Of a stretch of 64,000 bases of DNA, positions 61,191-64,000 are shown in pieces; position 1 is the stretch's first letter, and each line of letters opens with the position of its first letter. The notes under the pieces are model-generated. The model was not told where the DNA came from, searched no databases, and worked only from the letters and a program-made list of their open reading frames with translations. The stretch spans positions 3,141,308 to 3,205,307 of the forward strand of contig NW_006920411.1 of NCBI RefSeq assembly GCF_000344685.1, written 5' to 3'. The position numbers and the translations under genes were made by a program. This DNA is from Gloeophyllum trabeum ATCC 11539. Taxonomy: Eukaryota; Basidiomycota; Agaricomycetes; Gloeophyllales; Gloeophyllaceae.

Positions 61191-64000
61191 AACAGTAAGC
61201 AAGCGTCAGAGGGGTACAACCAGAGTTTCCCCGCAATCGCTCAGCGTGCTCCTCTTATATATGTAAATAGATCAGCAGAACGACTGCTCGATGCAGGAAG
61301 AAGGCGTCTTTACACAGGGGAAGGAGAGGCTCTGCGAGACGGGATATACGAAGAACGCCGACTTGCTAAGACTGAAAAGCACAGGCGCCTGCAATGGAAA
61401 GATCAGAGGTGGGATCACCGGAACAGTGATATAAGATGACTAGGCGATGGAGGATGACGGCGAGAGGGGGGAAAGAGATGCACATCTACAAGGGAGCGAC
61501 GCTTATAAACACTGCCACTAAGTACGCACCGCGTACGCAGAGGGCCATATGATCCACGGGCGCAGATTAAAGAACGCAGACATTGCCTAGCTTGACCATC
61601 CAATGGCTGTATTTAAGAAGGCAGACAGCCTCGCGTTGCTGTCTCGGACCGAGCCCGAGCGTCACGAACATGGCAAAACGATCCATAACGGGAGCGCGAA
61701 TCCAACGAGGATCCGGTTCCCTTTGGACCTACACCACAGCACTCCCTTATAAGGCCCTAAGATTAACCCACACACCTGATTAAGGTACCGACACGGCATA
61801 GTTGACGTTATGCAGCGCTAGTCTGCTGGAAGTTCCAACAATAGCATCCAGATATAACCCGCTGGCAGCTTGGCCGACTACACGGAACCAGAGTGGTGCC
61901 GTTTGTCTAGGTGCGTCGTAGTGTCAGGCAACCGCTGTTCGACATGGCAGCAGAATAATAAGGCGCGGTTTCAAATGCAGGACTGTATCAGGGAGAGATA
62001 GGTATATCATCCGACGTGGTGTTGTAGAAGCTATCGCGGCAGACGCGGCAACGCGCAGTGAGAATGCTATGAGCTCCGGGAGGAACTAGTAGAGCGGCAA
62101 TTGAAGACGCATGTGGACGTACAGCGGCACAGTACTGGGTGATTGAGCGACTGAGAATCGTAACCAGAATCTCGACTGGTTTGACCAGCATTGCAAATGC
62201 GTTACCTTCCACGATAGTTTTCTGGGGACTGCGATCCAGGAAACCGCGCAAACACGAGGGCATAGCCTCGAAAGGTTAGCGCCTTGCAATTGCGCGCATC
62301 TTTCTTTTCGGAGGGAGTTCGCAAGCCGGAGAGAGATGGAACCATGATTGGATATGGCGGAAGCAGAAAGGATACGCTGCCGGCGGGCTCCGATGCCCAT
62401 CAGTTGGGTCGGAGACCCGGCTTTTCGTACTCAGCGAACCGGCCGACAGTGGCTGCTAATGTGGACCGAGGTGTTGCTTTCTCTACTTATAAGTATACGT
62501 ACCGCTTGCAGTTTCCACTCGGATCCTATCTACACTTCATCGGGCTCGAACCGGACAGCTTACATAGGGCAATGGTCCAATGCTAGTGAGTGGGTGTATA
62601 CTCTCTCTCATCAAGGCTCCATGTTGTCAGCAGTGTTGGGGTCGAAGTAAGATTAATGCCGAACTATTTGTCAGTTTTCAAAGTGTTCACAACATCAGAT
62701 TGCCGGCGGAGCCATAGAGAAATGAGCGCATTGCACGGGACGACTGAGACCCTGTGGCCAATTGTCTCCTCTATCATACCTTCTAACGATGCTGCGCTGG
62801 AACCGGTCGCTGAAGAATATCATCTTCTCAAGAGCCCTATGGTACCACGGGTTGTAGTCTGGGCCAGCGGCCCAGCGCTCTGCAGTCACTAGGTTCTCGC
62901 GATGTTGCGCGATTCATCTGGTTCAATCCAAATTGATAGTACACCGCTCTGAGATCTTCGGGTACGGCTGTGACCCTCGATTGCTAGACATATGTCCCAG
63001 ACTAGCGGGCCTTGCAAGGCATACTTCGTGATGTGGGTAAATCACCGCCCATTCGAGTCTCTCTGGCATAGTGACATGTCCTTCTACCCGTAGTAGCCTC
63101 AGGCCATATATTATTAGGCTGGATCCATTATGATCGGCACAGCAGTGGCAGCCACAAGCCTGATCTTATCTCCCGCCTCAACCGAATCACCCAAAATGCG
63201 GAATAAAGGGACAGGGCTCAGCAAGGTTCAGGTTAAGTTAATCCTGACGACATCCACGGTTTCTGTGCCTCTCCCGGCGCTGATAGAGATGTTGGCTAAC
63301 ACCTAGCTGAAATCTAACGGACCGCAACTTTGCCGTTTCTAGGTCCATGCGCCTGTGCCGAGGCTACACCTTCACAATCGTTCCATTATTAGAGAGGGAC
63401 CCGTCACACCCCGTAACAGACACCGCATACACCCACGGGTTGTCGAGATATCTCTACGTCACGCTTGCTTGTAGCTCCAGGGTGAATTCGGCTATCAGTC
63501 TCGGAAGCCCGCTGTAGGCCAGCTCCCTGTATATCCTATCTCAATCGGCGGGCACGTACGCTGGTTAATTGACAGGTCAGTTCCATCTCATAACACGGGC
63601 GCAGGGATCCTGGTACCCCACTGGTTGTACTCAGCCACGACCCGATGTCAGCGGCCGAGCGTCGGACATCGGGCATAAAAGCATCGATCGCAGCCTCTAC
63701 TTGCGCGCGGCTCTAGATCTTTCCCTTCGGTCGCATCAAGCCAAAGGACGACGGATTCTGTAGGGTATATGTGTAAAGGTACAGGGTACATCCGCTTTTG
63801 TCGTTTCGATATTGTCTGGTGGCCGTGATGGATACTCTGACCAACAGATGCAATGCTGATGAATCACTTCATCCTTCTAAGTTGGAGAAGCCTTTTGACA
63901 TGGTCTCGGATTTCGCCGCACGCGGGACTGTACTGCCATGGAGGGTGCGATGCTAGCTTGTTCTATCCGTGGATAGCAGAAGACGAAAGAATCAAGCCCT
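61191..64000. other. 2.8 kb end region, no gene recognised
   Basis: The first few hundred bases are the promoter of the C2H2 gene, with AT-rich CTCTTATATATG at about 61251. Beyond that, short frames on both strands show no family pattern and no splice chain. No tRNA, repeat end or transposase was seen. Confidence 0.4.

Overview
The window comes from the nuclear genome of a filamentous basidiomycete, most likely an Agaricomycete. Genes are dense and lie on both strands. Most are split by 50-80 bp GT...AG introns that I could join in phase. Several proteins belong to families I know mainly from Agaricomycetes (DUF6697, DUF6593, proline-rich C2H2 regulators, single-pass membrane proteins with a glycan-binding-like ectodomain). 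Assignments rest on reading translations and splice signals by eye; no database search was run.

Layout. 0.2-3.3 kb: two minus-strand membrane-protein genes. 4.0-5.6 kb: a p31comet-like spindle-checkpoint protein. 6.5-10.1 kb: a small unknown gene, then a gene that looks decayed and carries a 0.6 kb TIR element (MITE-like) near its 5' end. 10.3-20.5 kb: three minus-strand genes (a 977-aa disordered/coiled-coil protein, a DUF6697 protein, a 972-aa protein with a terminal zinc-finger-like motif). 20.8-29.2 kb: RFC1 (clamp-loader large subunit), a conserved unknown protein and an MDR-family NADP oxidoreductase. 32-36.9 kb: an SH3 protein, methylthioadenosine phosphorylase and a DUF6593 protein. 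38.5-42.3 kb: the divergent pair RVB1 (AAA+ ATPase) and HAP5/NF-YC. 43.5-58.3 kb: a carbohydrate-active block with a DUF1348-like fragment, an intact secreted GH3 beta-glucosidase, a decayed tandem GH3 copy, a second TA-flanked MITE, a GH92 alpha-mannosidase and a type I membrane protein. 59.5-61.2 kb: a C2H2 transcription factor. 61.2-64 kb: no gene recognised.

How the genes relate. Housekeeping genes for replication (RFC1), chromatin and assembly (RVB1), CCAAT transcription (HAP5), methionine salvage (MTAP) and checkpoint silencing (p31comet) occupy the first two thirds. GH3 and GH92 enzymes are both predicted to enter the secretory pathway and could act on beta-glucosides and alpha-mannosyl glycans, but they are not an obvious operon-like cluster. 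The least ordinary signals are the two TIR elements, the GH3 duplicate whose predicted nucleophile position has become Ala, the oversized introns in RVB1 and GH92, a possible HEEL C-terminus on GH92, and the p31comet gene. I found no convincing wholly new multi-gene system.
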